A stretch of DNA of 64,000 nt, taken from positions 86,077-150,076 of the forward strand of contig NZ_MRWD01000003.1 of assembly GCF_002093625.1 (NCBI RefSeq). Direction: 5' to 3'. Position numbers and translations under genes: made by a program. The notes beneath the pieces were generated by a model. That model was not told the DNA's origin. It searched no databases and worked only from the letters and a program-made list of their open reading frames with translations. This DNA comes from Rouxiella silvae. Its GTDB lineage: Bacteria; Pseudomonadota; Gammaproteobacteria; Enterobacterales; Enterobacteriaceae. Shown piece by piece: positions 51,971 to 60,847 of this stretch; position 1 is the first letter of the stretch, and each line of letters starts with the position of its first letter.

Positions 51971-52363
51971 CTATCCCCTCATACTAAAGCCAGATTTTTG
52001 AAAATCTCGGTATACCTCAGGATGGGTAAAGGCTGGGAATTTGGCTTTCTGAGCTGCTGATTTTAACGCTTCGCAATAGGCTTTATTTCCGTTACTGGTT
52101 GATATGTTTGAAACCGTGCCATCCATTGCAAATTCTAAATGTAACCTACATTTCTTTCCCTTCCAGCTTTGTGGATCGGCAATTTTAGCATTTATTGCGG
52201 TCCTGATTGCCCGCGCTTGCGCGCCCCATTCATCCTGATCATCCCAAGTGCCAGAACCGCAATTACCCATTGCAGAGGTTTTATGGCACCCAGAAGGATG
52301 CAACGGGGTGCAACCCGTTGCCAAGGTGGCCACAACTGCCAGCATAAAAATTTTCTTTACCAT
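51971..52363 (-). CDS. Lipoprotein with a TolA C-terminal (domain III) fold
   Basis: 130-aa predicted lipoprotein: signal sequence MVKKIFMLAVVATLATGC with lipobox Cys18. Residues about 45-130 resemble TolA domain III: AQARAIRTAINAKIADPQSW, then KCRLHLEFAMDGTVSNIST, then YCEALKSAAQKAKFPAF, including the two Cys that form the TolA-III disulfide. It lacks the TolA membrane anchor and coiled-coil domain II. TolA-III is the docking point for TolB, group A colicins and filamentous phage g3p, so it may modulate envelope integrity or act as a decoy; this role is inference. Confidence 0.75.
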   Translation of the reverse strand: MVKKIFMLAVVATLATGCTPLHPSGCHKTSAMGNCGSGTWDDQDEWGAQARAIRTAINAKIADPQSWKGKKCRLHLEFAMDGTVSNISTSNGNKAYCEALKSAAQKAKFPAFTHPEVYRDFQKSGFSMRG

Positions 52364-52462
52364 TCCACGCGCTCCTACTCCTTTGACATGGTTTATAACG
52401 TCCCCCCCTATTATACAATTGCGAAAGCAATTTGGGGCAGCTTTGAGCGAAGAGCAAACATT

Positions 52463-52482
52463 AGCCCCTTTTATTCGGGGCT
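52463..52482. repeat. Small hairpin upstream of the TolA-like gene
   Basis: AGCCCC (52463-52468) and GGGGCT (52477-52482) with an eight-base AT loop. It lies between the TolA-like lipoprotein and DUF2938 genes, both on the minus strand, and could terminate the DUF2938 transcript. Confidence 0.45.
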
Positions 52483-52557
52483 TACATAATCTTATTTTGC
52501 AATCTAAGAATACGGGTGAAGCAAGAGAGCATGGTTAATCATCTGGCCGTCTGTCAG

Positions 52558-53079
52558 TCAGCCGATAATGGCTAGAATCAAAGGTTTTACCCCCCAAGAT
52601 TTAATGACGAGGGCCGCAATATAAAGCCCGCATCCATATGCTAAGTGCGTGAACACACTTAGTAGCCGAGCCAGCCACGGGCGGGGTGTGCGGGACGCAG
52701 CTATGCCAAAACCTAATGCGGGCTGCAGGATTATGAACGGCGCAAATAAAGTTAACAGACCTGCCAATAGAGCCGTCATGAAAGAAGGTTCATGGAACCA
52801 AGTTGGCCCCATAAGTAAAAGCGGTATAAAGGCAAAAAGTATTCCGGTCACATAATGAAATGCCCAGCCCGTTAAAAATTCCTTACGTACTGATGCTGTT
52901 GAAAGAATCGTGTTATGCCAGAGCTTTCCTCTGGGCATCCATAAAACCCAGCGCCCAACCAGTGCATAATTCAAAGGAGGTACGTTAATGATGTGCTTCT
53001 GGAACAGTGACCCTACATCCATAACAAGCGTTGCGCTGATGCCTGTTATAACTGCTTGAAAAACAATAACCCTATCCAA
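52558..53079 (-). CDS. DUF2938-family membrane protein
   Basis: 173-aa inner-membrane protein with about four hydrophobic segments. GISATLVMDVGSLFQKHIIN and NYALVGRWVLWMPRGK at the N-terminus, followed by HYVTGILFAFIPLLLMG, are characteristic of DUF2938. Function is unknown. The start is TTG 53079, supported by AAGGACG ten bases upstream; no in-frame ATG fits better. It is divergent from a MerR-type regulator, which probably controls it. Confidence 0.78.
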   Translation of the reverse strand: MDRVIVFQAVITGISATLVMDVGSLFQKHIINVPPLNYALVGRWVLWMPRGKLWHNTILSTASVRKEFLTGWAFHYVTGILFAFIPLLLMGPTWFHEPSFMTALLAGLLTLFAPFIILQPALGFGIAASRTPRPWLARLLSVFTHLAYGCGLYIAALVIKSWGVKPLILAIIG

Positions 53080-53130
53080 TTTTTTGCGTCCTTATTTTTT
53101 GGTGAATGTTAAGCTAGTCAGCAGTGTGCA

Positions 53131-53150
53131 ACTTAAAGTGAGGTTTAAGT
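53131..53150. promoter_or_regulatory. MerR-type operator between the divergent genes
   Basis: ACTTAAA (53131-53137) and TTTAAGT (53144-53150) form a perfect 7-6-7 inverted repeat just before the merR-type start, the shape and size of MerR-family operators. It lies in the short region between the two divergent genes. Confidence 0.7.
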
Positions 53151-53152
53151 CA

Positions 53153-53554
53153 ATGATAGAAGAGCTGGATATAAGAGAAGTTGCCGATCTTTCCGGCGTT
53201 CTGCCTTCAACATTACGATTTTACGAGAAGAAAGGATTAATCAAACCTGTCGGCCGTAACGGGCTAAGAAGGCAATATCATAAAAATGTGCTGAATAAAC
53301 TGCAGCTGATAGCACTAGGGCAAGCTGCTGGATTTACTCTGGATGAAATGGCGGTAATGTTAAATACAGAAGGCCGGACAGTAATCGACCGTGGGCTTCT
53401 TCATCAACGTGCCAGGGAAATTGACGGCACTATTCGCAGGTTGAAGCTGTTAAGCAGAGGGCTGAAGCATGTTGCCCGGTGTACAGAACAGGAGCATACC
53501 GATTGTGGAGAGTTCAAAAATGTCGTTGTGAGAGGACTGCGAATCATCAGGTAG
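53153..53554 (+). CDS. MerR-family transcriptional regulator
   Basis: 133-aa MerR-type regulator: helix-turn-helix at residues 6-25 (REVADLSGVLPSTLRFYEKK) with the wing GLIKPVGRNGLRRQY, a dimerisation helix and a C-terminal segment containing ARCTEQEHTDC, two Cys that might sense a ligand. The start is ATG 53153 with GAGG upstream; a longer frame begins in the operator. It is divergent from the DUF2938 gene and shares its intergenic operator. Confidence 0.85.
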   Translation: MIEELDIREVADLSGVLPSTLRFYEKKGLIKPVGRNGLRRQYHKNVLNKLQLIALGQAAGFTLDEMAVMLNTEGRTVIDRGLLHQRAREIDGTIRRLKLLSRGLKHVARCTEQEHTDCGEFKNVVVRGLRIIR

Positions 53555-53839
53555 CGGCGTCTCCGTCGTAATTCATGATTGCTTACCGCAACTATGATGA
53601 GCAACTGTAAGTACCCTTGAAGCTCTCGCGACAATATTTAATGTCCCATTTTCTGGTTTTTAACCCTCATCAGAATGACTACTCAGCGATACTCTCTACG
53701 TCCTCTTCCGGCACGAAGCTGCCAGTATAAGAACCGGAGGCAGCTTTGAGCAAAGTCCGGATGTTGACTTTAAAAATGCGCCGGAAGTAGAAGCGCTTCG
53801 TTAGAGTCTGCATTGACCGGTGCCGTTTACTCGATTTAT
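53555..53839. other. Intergenic stretch between merR-like gene and fosA
   Basis: About 285 bases with no reading frame of note; the merR-like and fosA genes are convergent here. Nothing recognisable. Confidence 0.4.
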
Positions 53840-54271
53840 TCAAACGTCCTCGTTAGGCGCCCTTTCAAAGGACGAGAAGAACTCCATTTCTTCATAAGGA
53901 TGATTTTTACAGGCGCTGAGGCGGCTATCCAAATCTCCGTCATGAACTTCCAATTTGTGTCCATCCGGATCCAAAAAGTAGAGGGATTTTCCTTCGCTCT
54001 TGTTTGTTTTCCACTCTGTAACACCCGATGATTTTAGGTAATTGGCATACACATCGAAATCTTCACTTCGGATGCTGAATGCGTAGTGAGTGTAGTCCTC
54101 CCGGCTAGTCACTGCATCAGCAGAGAGACATAACCACAGATTTCCGAGACATAGGTAAGCTCCACGGGTCCATCTGGCCTTGGGTATAAAACCAAGAGTA
54201 TTAACGTAAAAATCAAAACTTCTTGAAACATCACTTACGGCGATTGTTATGTGATTCAATCCTTTTAGCAT
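53840..54271 (-). CDS. fosA: FosA-family fosfomycin resistance glutathione transferase
   Basis: 143-aa VOC-fold metalloenzyme that inactivates fosfomycin by adding glutathione. Signature residues are visible: GLNHITIAVSD (metal His7, Thr9), SREDYTHYAFS (metal His) and FLDPDGHKLEVH (metal Glu), plus the potassium loop SEGKSLYFL. Length matches FosA (about 135-141 aa). ATG 54271 is chosen because upstream codons do not look coding; AAGAG precedes it. It is divergent from the arsRBC operon. It is clearly diverged from the mobile FosA3 type. Confidence 0.85.
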   Translation of the reverse strand: MLKGLNHITIAVSDVSRSFDFYVNTLGFIPKARWTRGAYLCLGNLWLCLSADAVTSREDYTHYAFSIRSEDFDVYANYLKSSGVTEWKTNKSEGKSLYFLDPDGHKLEVHDGDLDSRLSACKNHPYEEMEFFSSFERAPNEDV

Positions 54272-54597
54272 GCATAGTCTCTTCAGCAGGGTGCAGGTGG
54301 TTAAGTTTTCCCAAGAGTACTTCAGCTCATCGCCTACGTGAATCGAAAGTGTGAGGTCCGCTCCTGGCACAAAACTGCCTACTGCCACAACGAGAACAAC
54401 GATGAGTGAGCGGCAGATATTGAATATCCAATTGCTCAAATAGGCCTCTATTAAACTAATCAGGTAAACCACATATTATCCCCTCCTATAAGACACCCCA
54501 ACTCTCCTGACATAATACATATGAAATTATGAATATATTGTTGACTCAATACTTGCAAGAGGCGACACTTGCCCTAGTCCTTTACTCAGGAATTCGT

Positions 54598-54951
54598 ATG
54601 CCGCAACTTATACCCCTGCAACTTTTCAAAAATCTGTCTGACCCTACGCGACTCAGTCTGGTGCTGCTGCTGCGTGAGAAAGGAGAACTCTGCGTCTGTG
54701 AGCTTTCATCTATCCTGAAAGAAACTCAGCCCAAAATATCCAGGCACCTTGCCCTCCTCAGAGAAAGTGGCCTCCTTCTCGACAGACGTGATGGCAAATG
54801 GATCCATTATCGTTTGTCACCACACATGCCCGCATGGGCAGCTGTGGTCATTGAGCAGGCTTATCTGTGTCAGCGGGATGACATTCTGAATCTTAGCCTG
54901 CAGGCTGAACGCGATAACGCCACTACCCACGGCAAGCCTATTTGTATTTAA
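54598..54951 (+). CDS. arsR: Arsenical repressor ArsR
   Basis: 117-aa ArsR/SmtB repressor matching the E. coli/R773 ArsR type (LIPLQLFKNLSDPTRLSLVL, then RHLALLRESGLLLDRRDGKW). The arsenite-binding Cys32 and Cys34 (ELCVCELS) are present, but the third Cys of R773 ArsR (position 37) is Ser here; Cys32 and Cys34 suffice in the studied protein. ATG 54598 is preceded by AGGA; the longer in-frame start at 54529 has no ribosome site. First gene of arsRBC. Confidence 0.93.
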   Translation: MPQLIPLQLFKNLSDPTRLSLVLLLREKGELCVCELSSILKETQPKISRHLALLRESGLLLDRRDGKWIHYRLSPHMPAWAAVVIEQAYLCQRDDILNLSLQAERDNATTHGKPICI

Positions 54952-54962
54952 AAAATTTGACT

Positions 54963-54990
54963 TAACATATGCGTTAAAACAAATATGTTA
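54963..54990. promoter_or_regulatory. Inverted repeat between arsR and arsB
   Basis: TAACATAT (54963-54970) and ATATGTTA (54983-54990) form a perfect 8-bp inverted repeat in the 95-base arsR-arsB gap. It could be a second ArsR operator or an internal promoter element for arsB. Confidence 0.55.
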
Positions 54991-55046
54991 TACCTCACTT
55001 TTCATCAGCCCGGTTTGCCGGCAGTTATCTTTAAGGAGAAACAGCT

Positions 55047-56330
55047 ATGTTTCTGGCGGTCACTATATTTGTCCTGACGCTGGTTTTGGTCATTTGGCAG
55101 CCCAAAGGGCTGAATATAGGCTGGAGTGCCGTCATTGGTGCCGCACTGGCGCTGCTGACCGGTGTGGTTCACCCTAGTGATATTCCGATTGTCTGGCAGA
55201 TTGTCTGGAACGCCACAGCCACCTTCATTGCCGTTATTATTATCAGCCTCCTGTTGGATGAGTCCGGCTTTTTTGAGTGGGCCGCGCTGCATGTGTCACG
55301 CTGGGGAGGCGGTAAAGGCAAGCTGCTGTTCACCTATATCGTGCTGCTAGGGGCGTCGGTGGCGGCGTTGTTTGCCAACGATGGAGCAGCACTGATCCTG
55401 ACGCCAATTGTTATCGCTATGCTGCTGGCGCTGGGTTTCAGTGCTGGTGCCACGCTGGCGTTTGTGATGGCGGCAGGCTTTATCGCCGACACCTCCAGCC
55501 TGCCACTGGTCGTCTCAAACCTCGTGAATATCGTCACGGCTGACTTCTTTGGACTGGGGTTCAGCGAGTACGCCTCGGTAATGGTTCCGGTCAATCTCGC
55601 CTCCGTGGCCGCTACGCTCGTGATGTTGCACCTGTTCTTTCGTCGGGATATTCCTGTCAGCTATGACCTGGCGAAGCTGAAAGCGCCACGAGAAGCCATA
55701 CGCGACTCGCGCACCTTTAAAGCGGGCTGGGTGGTATTGCTTCTGCTGCTGGTCGGCTTTTTTGCCCTAGAACCGCTTGGCGTGCCGGTAAGCCTGGTAG
55801 CGGCAGTGGCGGCTTTTATTCTCTGGCTGGTTGCTTATACTGGCCAGGTCATTAATACGCGTAAGGTGCTGAAAGGCGCGCCCTGGCAGATCGTTATCTT
55901 CTCTCTGGGTATGTATCTGGTGGTATATGGCCTGCGCAACGCTGGCCTGACGGATTACCTTTCTACCGCCCTGAACCGGTTTGCAGAGCACGGTGTCTGG
56001 GGTGCAACGTTTGGCACCGGTTTTCTTACCGCGGCGCTCTCCTCAGTAATGAACAATATGCCCACGGTGCTGGTTGGTGCGCTTTCCATTGAAGGCACTT
56101 CTGCGCAGGGCGTGGTGAAGGAGGCGATGATTTACGCCAACATTATCGGCTGCGACCTCGGCCCGAAAATCACCCCTATTGGCAGCTTGGCTACCCTGCT
56201 GTGGTTACACGTCCTAGCTCAGAAAAATATCAAGATAAGCTGGGGCTACTATTTCCGCGTGGGCATCATTATGACCCTGCCCGTGCTTTTCGTGACATTG
56301 GCCGCGCTGGCACTGCGCCTGTCCTTTTAA
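55047..56330 (+). CDS. arsB: Arsenite/antimonite efflux permease ArsB
   Basis: 427-aa inner-membrane pump, nearly collinear with R773/E. coli ArsB (429 aa): [75 protein letters not shown] and [20 protein letters not shown]. About twelve hydrophobic segments. It expels arsenite using the proton-motive force. A strong AAGGAG precedes the ATG. arsA and arsD are absent, so this is the chromosomal-type three-gene operon. Confidence 0.96.
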   Translation: MFLAVTIFVLTLVLVIWQPKGLNIGWSAVIGAALALLTGVVHPSDIPIVWQIVWNATATFIAVIIISLLLDESGFFEWAALHVSRWGGGKGKLLFTYIVLLGASVAALFANDGAALILTPIVIAMLLALGFSAGATLAFVMAAGFIADTSSLPLVVSNLVNIVTADFFGLGFSEYASVMVPVNLASVAATLVMLHLFFRRDIPVSYDLAKLKAPREAIRDSRTFKAGWVVLLLLLVGFFALEPLGVPVSLVAAVAAFILWLVAYTGQVINTRKVLKGAPWQIVIFSLGMYLVVYGLRNAGLTDYLSTALNRFAEHGVWGATFGTGFLTAALSSVMNNMPTVLVGALSIEGTSAQGVVKEAMIYANIIGCDLGPKITPIGSLATLLWLHVLAQKNIKISWGYYFRVGIIMTLPVLFVTLAALALRLSF

Positions 56331-56370
56331 CCTATAAATATCCGGTAAGACCGCATCTGGAGAACGGCTA

Positions 56371-56799
56371 ATGACTGAAATTACCCTCTACCACAACCCC
56401 GCCTGCGAAACGTCCCGTAATACCCTAGCGCTCATCCGCAACAGTGGCGTCGAACCGGCAATCATCCTGTATCTGGAAATGCCGCCGACGCGCGATGCGT
56501 TAAAAAAACTCATTGCGGATATGGGGATCAGCGTGGACAAACTACTTCGCAAAAATACCGAGCCCTATACGAAGATGGGGCTGGCGGCAGGCCGGTTCAG
56601 CGATGACCAGCTGCTGGACGCCATGTTGGCCTATCCGATTCTGATCAATCGCCCGGTGGTGGTGACTTCGCTCGGCACCAGGCTCTGTCGTCCGTCAGAA
56701 AGGGTTCTGGATATTCTGCCTTCCCCACAGCGTGGCGCGTTTGCCAAAGAGGACGGTGAACTGGTGATTGACGAGAGCGGCAATCGCGTCAGCCAATGA
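56371..56799 (+). CDS. arsC: Arsenate reductase ArsC (glutaredoxin-dependent)
   Basis: 142-aa cytoplasmic reductase of the R773 type. It has catalytic Cys12 (YHNPACETSRNTL) and the arginines of LRKN, NRPVVVT and GTRLCRPSE. It reduces arsenate to arsenite, the substrate of ArsB, using glutathione and glutaredoxin. GGAG precedes the ATG; 40 bases separate it from arsB. It is the last gene of arsRBC and is followed by a hairpin. Confidence 0.95.
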   Translation: MTEITLYHNPACETSRNTLALIRNSGVEPAIILYLEMPPTRDALKKLIADMGISVDKLLRKNTEPYTKMGLAAGRFSDDQLLDAMLAYPILINRPVVVTSLGTRLCRPSERVLDILPSPQRGAFAKEDGELVIDESGNRVSQ

Positions 56800-56839
56800 T
56801 TTTCAGCCGACGGCTGCTAAAACGATAATCCTGAAAGTA

Positions 56840-56863
56840 AAAGCCGGCATCTGCCCGCTTTTC
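56840..56863 (+). terminator. Probable terminator of arsRBC
   Basis: AAAGCCGG (56840-56847) and CCCGCTTT (56854-56861) form an imperfect hairpin with a short T-run, about 40 bases after the arsC stop. A palindrome CAGCCG-A-CGGCTG lies just before it. Confidence 0.6.
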
Positions 56864-57064
56864 GACACAGTGATTTAGTTTACAAAAAATACGAGTGGGT
56901 ATCATCTCCAGTCATTGGAGAACAACAGTAGCAGATAAACTTGAGTTTTTTCTCGTGCCGAAACTCAGCTGTCACGGCATCCCAGATACTGAATGAATCG
57001 TTTTACCGCATGAGAAGCACTTTTCTTAGTTAGTTTTTTCTACTCCAGCTCGTCGTAATGGTCA

Positions 57065-57967
57065 CTAATTTTGTTCTTCCGCTATTTTCTGGCCGCTATC
57101 CTCTCGTGGGGATCGGCCAAAATAAGCTTTGTATGCCCGGCTGAAAGACGCTTCGGATTCATAGCCAACCGCAAAACCTACTTTCCCTATGCGGCTATCG
57201 TTTTTTGAAAGCATGGCTTTTGCCAGCCTCAGTCGCCATTCATTTTGATAGCGCAGCGGTGAACGTCCCACCAAGCGATTAAAGCGTTCGCAAAACCCTG
57301 ATCGTGACATTCCGGCTATCGAAGCAAGTGCATCAATGCGCCATTGTTGTCCGGGTTTTTCATGGATTGCTCTAAGTGTGCGGGCAATGTTCTCATCAGA
57401 CAGACCTCCAAGCCATCCTGATGCAGAGCCCTGTTGGACCCATGTTCTCAAAATTCGAATAACGGTAAGATCGATTAAACGCGAAACCATCAATGCGCCA
57501 CCTGGCTGCGAGTCATTGGCCTCTAATAACATAAAATGAAGTATGCCTTCAGCCCAAGTAGACGTATCGATCTGTTTGATATGGATAAGATTGGGCATTG
57601 CAAACAGCATCGCTTGAAAACTGCTGGCATCGAACCAAAATCGACAAATAACTACCTGCGTATTCCCCTCACTCATGATGATATTTAACGATGCCGAGTC
57701 GTGAGGGAGCAATACAATATCGCCCTGACTGATGGTAACTTGCTGCCCATCGATGCCCTCTATTTGCATCTCACCGCTTCGAAGCACGCAGACGTGGGCA
57801 CTTTTTGCATCCAATTCAAGCCGTTCACCAAGCGCCAATGAGGAAGAGTAGACGCGATCCCCAGTGAGGCGAATTTGGGCCAGTACCTGCGAGAGAAGAT
57901 CCCCTGAGGCAAGCCCTTCCAAGCGCATCTCTGGAAGAATGGTCAAATTTTCGAGTGATTCGGTCAT
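57065..57967 (-). CDS. AraC-family regulator with cupin N-terminal domain
   Basis: 300-aa regulator. Residues about 20-180 form a cupin-type sensing domain (HVCVLRSGEMQIEGIDGQ, GDIVLLPHDSASLNI); residues about 200-295 form the AraC double helix-turn-helix (WRIDALASIAGMSRSGFCER, then GFAVGYESEASFSRAYKAYF). This is the group often annotated with the Cupin_6 domain. ATG 57967 has AAGGTGGAAC upstream. It is divergent from the small membrane-protein gene at 58094 and is its likely regulator. Confidence 0.9.
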   Translation of the reverse strand: MTESLENLTILPEMRLEGLASGDLLSQVLAQIRLTGDRVYSSSLALGERLELDAKSAHVCVLRSGEMQIEGIDGQQVTISQGDIVLLPHDSASLNIIMSEGNTQVVICRFWFDASSFQAMLFAMPNLIHIKQIDTSTWAEGILHFMLLEANDSQPGGALMVSRLIDLTVIRILRTWVQQGSASGWLGGLSDENIARTLRAIHEKPGQQWRIDALASIAGMSRSGFCERFNRLVGRSPLRYQNEWRLRLAKAMLSKNDSRIGKVGFAVGYESEASFSRAYKAYFGRSPREDSGQKIAEEQN

Positions 57968-58093
57968 GTCTGTTCCACCTTGGTTCTGATAGCTTAAGCA
58001 TCGTAATCTTAACGCTTCAACGCTGTCATTACTGACACTTTACAGCGATGAAGGTTATCTCCTTCAAAAGATCTATCAAACAGGAATAGTCGA

Positions 58094-58582
58094 ATGTTCG
58101 GAATAACTCCGCTTGGTTGGGTACACACATTAGGAAGCCTACCAGCCGTTCCATTAGCTGCTTATATGTTCATCAAACATGGCCGCATAGTTCCTCGGTC
58201 AAAGGCCGGCTTGGCCTACTTCCTTTGCATGTTGATCGGCTGTTGCACCGTTTTTCTGGTGGCACATCAGCCCATAAGTCCGGCAATTGGTGCCGTCACT
58301 CTCTTATTGTTACTCGCAGGTTACACAGTGGGTTTCATCCCCTGGAAAGGGCAAGCGGGCGTATACCTGGAAACCATCTTACTGAGTCTGACCGCATTTT
58401 TGCTGATGGTCCCGACAGTATCTGAAACATTGCGTAGAGTGCCTGACCGCCACCCTATTGTCACAGACCCACACTCTCCGTTGCTCAGCGGTGTTCTTGG
58501 GTTTATTACCATCGTTCTGGTAGTCGGCGTGACAGCACAAGTATTTTATATAAGAAAACAAAGCAGGTACGTTGCTCGGTAA
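58094..58582 (+). CDS. Small integral membrane protein of unknown function
   Basis: 162-aa protein with four or five hydrophobic segments (for example TLGSLPAVPLAAYMFI at the N-terminus and LSGVLGFITIVLVVGVTAQV near the C-terminus). The N-terminal half has IKHGRIVPRSKAGLAY, typical of DUF2306-like or similar small membrane proteins, but I do not recognise the family with confidence. AGGAA lies before the ATG. It is divergent from the AraC regulator and separated from the TetR cassette by about 110 bases. Confidence 0.7.
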   Translation: MFGITPLGWVHTLGSLPAVPLAAYMFIKHGRIVPRSKAGLAYFLCMLIGCCTVFLVAHQPISPAIGAVTLLLLLAGYTVGFIPWKGQAGVYLETILLSLTAFLLMVPTVSETLRRVPDRHPIVTDPHSPLLSGVLGFITIVLVVGVTAQVFYIRKQSRYVAR

Positions 58583-58645
58583 CTCATTAGCCTTAAAGCT
58601 AAACGCATTAAAACTTGATGTTCTCTCAAAGTTGACGCTAGAATA

Positions 58646-58661
58646 GGAACCAATCAGTTTC
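58646..58661. promoter_or_regulatory. TetR operator copy 1 (before tetR)
   Basis: GGAACCAATCAGTTTC is an imperfect palindrome about 30 bases before the tetR-type start. It is closely similar to the site at 59308 before the MFS gene (13 of 16 positions alike). Confidence 0.7.
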
Positions 58662-58690
58662 TAAGTACACAATAAAAAGGGAGGAACAAG

Positions 58691-59287
58691 ATGACAAATC
58701 CGACGGGCAGTGGGCGACCGCGTGAATTTGAACTTGACGCCGCAGCCCATGATGCCATGCAGGTCTTTTGGGATAAAGGATATGAAGGAACATCCTTGCC
58801 CGATTTAATTGCAGGCACTAGATTATCGCGCGGTAGCCTCTACAAGGCCTTCGGCGATAAAAAAGGTCTGTTATTGGCCGCGCTTGATTTGTACATGTCC
58901 AAAGGGTTACGGGAGACTGCAAATTTGCTCTCCCGTTCTGGCAAGGCTAAGAACACCATACGTGAGTCACTTTTACGCTACGCGCAACTTTCATCAGGTG
59001 ATCTAGGGTTACGTGGATGTCTCGTCGTTTCATTAGCGACTGAAATGGCGGCGCATGATGCTGAGGTGGCAGAGCGAGCCGGACGCATGTTCCGACGTTT
59101 GCAGCAACTTTACGCAGGTGCCATCGTACGCGGTCAGGCAAACGGTGAGATCCCAGAACGCGATGAGCAGGTTATGGCACGTTTTCTGGTATGCCAAATC
59201 CAAGGGATGCGAGTGCTGGGTAAAACTGGAGCGCCTGAAGCAGACATGATTGCTTTGGTCGATTGTGCAATGCGCATTCTAGAATAA
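58691..59287 (+). CDS. TetR/AcrR-family repressor
   Basis: 198-aa TetR-type regulator: N-terminal helix-turn-helix at residues about 25-47 (TSLPDLIAGTRLSRGSLYKA), followed by FGDKKGLLLAALDLY and an all-helical ligand domain with LRGCLVVSLATEMAAHDAEV. GGAGG precedes the ATG. It is encoded immediately before the drug-type MFS gene; near-identical palindromes before tetR and before the MFS gene point to auto-repression and control of the pump. Confidence 0.9.
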   Translation: MTNPTGSGRPREFELDAAAHDAMQVFWDKGYEGTSLPDLIAGTRLSRGSLYKAFGDKKGLLLAALDLYMSKGLRETANLLSRSGKAKNTIRESLLRYAQLSSGDLGLRGCLVVSLATEMAAHDAEVAERAGRMFRRLQQLYAGAIVRGQANGEIPERDEQVMARFLVCQIQGMRVLGKTGAPEADMIALVDCAMRILE

Positions 59288-59307
59288 GAAATTTTTTTAC
59301 CTAATTA

Positions 59308-59323
59308 GGGACCAATCGGTTCC
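59308..59323. promoter_or_regulatory. TetR operator copy 2 (before the MFS pump)
   Basis: GGGACCAATCGGTTCC is a near-perfect palindrome 15 bases before the pump start, matching the site before tetR. It is the expected binding site of the TetR-type repressor. Confidence 0.75.
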
Positions 59324-59337
59324 ATATAGAGGCTTTT

Positions 59338-60792
59338 ATGTCAACAACTCATGCTCAACCTGATGAGCCACGGCGCTGGGCCATGTTTATTGTACTGCTG
59401 GTTGGCACGTTCCTCCCGCCGCTTGATTTTTTTATTGTCAATGTTGCGCTTCCTTCGATTCAGGGAGAGTTAGGCACTTCCTCCTCAGCAGAACAATTAG
59501 TTATTTCCTCCTACGCAGCATTTTATGCCGTGACATTAATTACCGGTGGTCGGTTAGGTGATCTTTACGGACGTGGCCGAATGTTTTTTCTTGGCCTTGT
59601 AGGCTTTACGGGCGCATCACTGCTGTGTGGCTTTGCATGGTCTCCATGGGCGCTCATTGCCGGGCGTATTTTGCAAGGCTTGACGGCAGCTGTTATGGCA
59701 CCTCAAGCACTTGCCTCTATTCAGGTCATTTTTCCCGAATCTGAAAAACCGCTCGCACTCAGCCTGTATGGCGCGATGTTCGGTCTGGCTTCCGTTATCG
59801 GACAGGCTCTGGGTGGCATCTTGATTTCATTGAACCTGTTTGGTTTAGGATGGCGAGCCATTTTTCTCGTTAATTTGCCAATCGCACTGCTGGTCATCCT
59901 GTTCGGTCTCCCTTTACTCAAAGAAACGCGGGCCAAGCATGCAGCCAAATTGGATCCGGGCGGCATGCTGTTATCCCTATTAACACTGAGTCTGCTGATC
60001 GTACCTTTAATCGAAGGCCGTGCCTTCGGATGGCCTTGGTGGGTATGGTTATCTTTTATTGCTGTCCCACTGCTGGCAAATCTGTTTTGGCGCTATGAGA
60101 CTCGACTCAGTCAGAGAGGCGGTACACCGCTGATCGACCCGGTAGTGTTCCGCATGCCGGGTTTAGGGAGAGGCTTGATGGTTGCATTGATGTTTTATTC
60201 CATCGGCGTTTTCTTTCTGCTCTTTTCGGTCTATTTGCAAGGTGCCTTACATAAAAGTGCTCTAAGCGCAGGACTGGTGTTTCTGCCATTCGGTACCGGA
60301 TTACTGCTAGGCCCACTGTTGACCGCTTTTTTAAAGCGTTTTGTAGGGAACTATGTCAATCCCATTGGCATGGGGTTGGAAACCCTGGGATTGATTGGCA
60401 TGGCATGCCTAATCCTAAATACAACCATCGGGGCGTCTCCCTCAGCCGTACCGCTTACTTTACTGCTGTTTGTCATCGGCTTTGGACAGGGTCTTGGGCT
60501 GCCAACGTTGATGCGGATGTTAACAGGCCGTGTTGCCCCTGCTTTCTCGGGCATGATTGCCGGGATAGCGAGTTCAACTTTACAAATCAGTACCGCGCTA
60601 AGCGTTGCTGTCATTGGAGGGATTTTTTACACACTCCTCGGCGACAGTAATAGCGCAGCAAATATCACGCATGCATTTCTTGTCTCAATTCTCTGTATCG
60701 CCTTCTGTCTGGCTTTGGGAGCAGGACTGGCTATTAAGCTTGCTCGGCAATCTGCTGATATGTCTGCGTTTAAAGAGCAAGCAGTCCGTTAA
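59338..60792 (+). CDS. DHA2-type MFS multidrug efflux transporter
   Basis: 484-aa transporter with 14 predicted hydrophobic segments, the EmrB/QacA (DHA2) group. Motifs are LDFFIVNVALPSIQGELG in helix 1, GGRLGDLYGRGRMFF in loop 2-3, and GRILQGLTAAVMAPQALA in helix 4. The C-terminal half ends in a basic tail. It exports toxic organic compounds by proton antiport. Regulated by the adjacent TetR through a duplicated operator; the EthD-like protein follows 55 bases later and is probably co-expressed. Confidence 0.9.
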   Translation: MSTTHAQPDEPRRWAMFIVLLVGTFLPPLDFFIVNVALPSIQGELGTSSSAEQLVISSYAAFYAVTLITGGRLGDLYGRGRMFFLGLVGFTGASLLCGFAWSPWALIAGRILQGLTAAVMAPQALASIQVIFPESEKPLALSLYGAMFGLASVIGQALGGILISLNLFGLGWRAIFLVNLPIALLVILFGLPLLKETRAKHAAKLDPGGMLLSLLTLSLLIVPLIEGRAFGWPWWVWLSFIAVPLLANLFWRYETRLSQRGGTPLIDPVVFRMPGLGRGLMVALMFYSIGVFFLLFSVYLQGALHKSALSAGLVFLPFGTGLLLGPLLTAFLKRFVGNYVNPIGMGLETLGLIGMACLILNTTIGASPSAVPLTLLLFVIGFGQGLGLPTLMRMLTGRVAPAFSGMIAGIASSTLQISTALSVAVIGGIFYTLLGDSNSAANITHAFLVSILCIAFCLALGAGLAIKLARQSADMSAFKEQAVR

Positions 60793-60847
60793 ATTATGCA
60801 CTTTTAAGTAACACATAAATTATTGATTCATCTACTAGGAGAAAACT

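Noticed and set aside
52248..52538. 96-codon plus-strand frame with a protein-like C-terminal end
   Set aside because: It is antisense to the TolA-like lipoprotein over half its length and no family is recognised. The last 40 codons could be a gene fragment, but there is nothing to support it.
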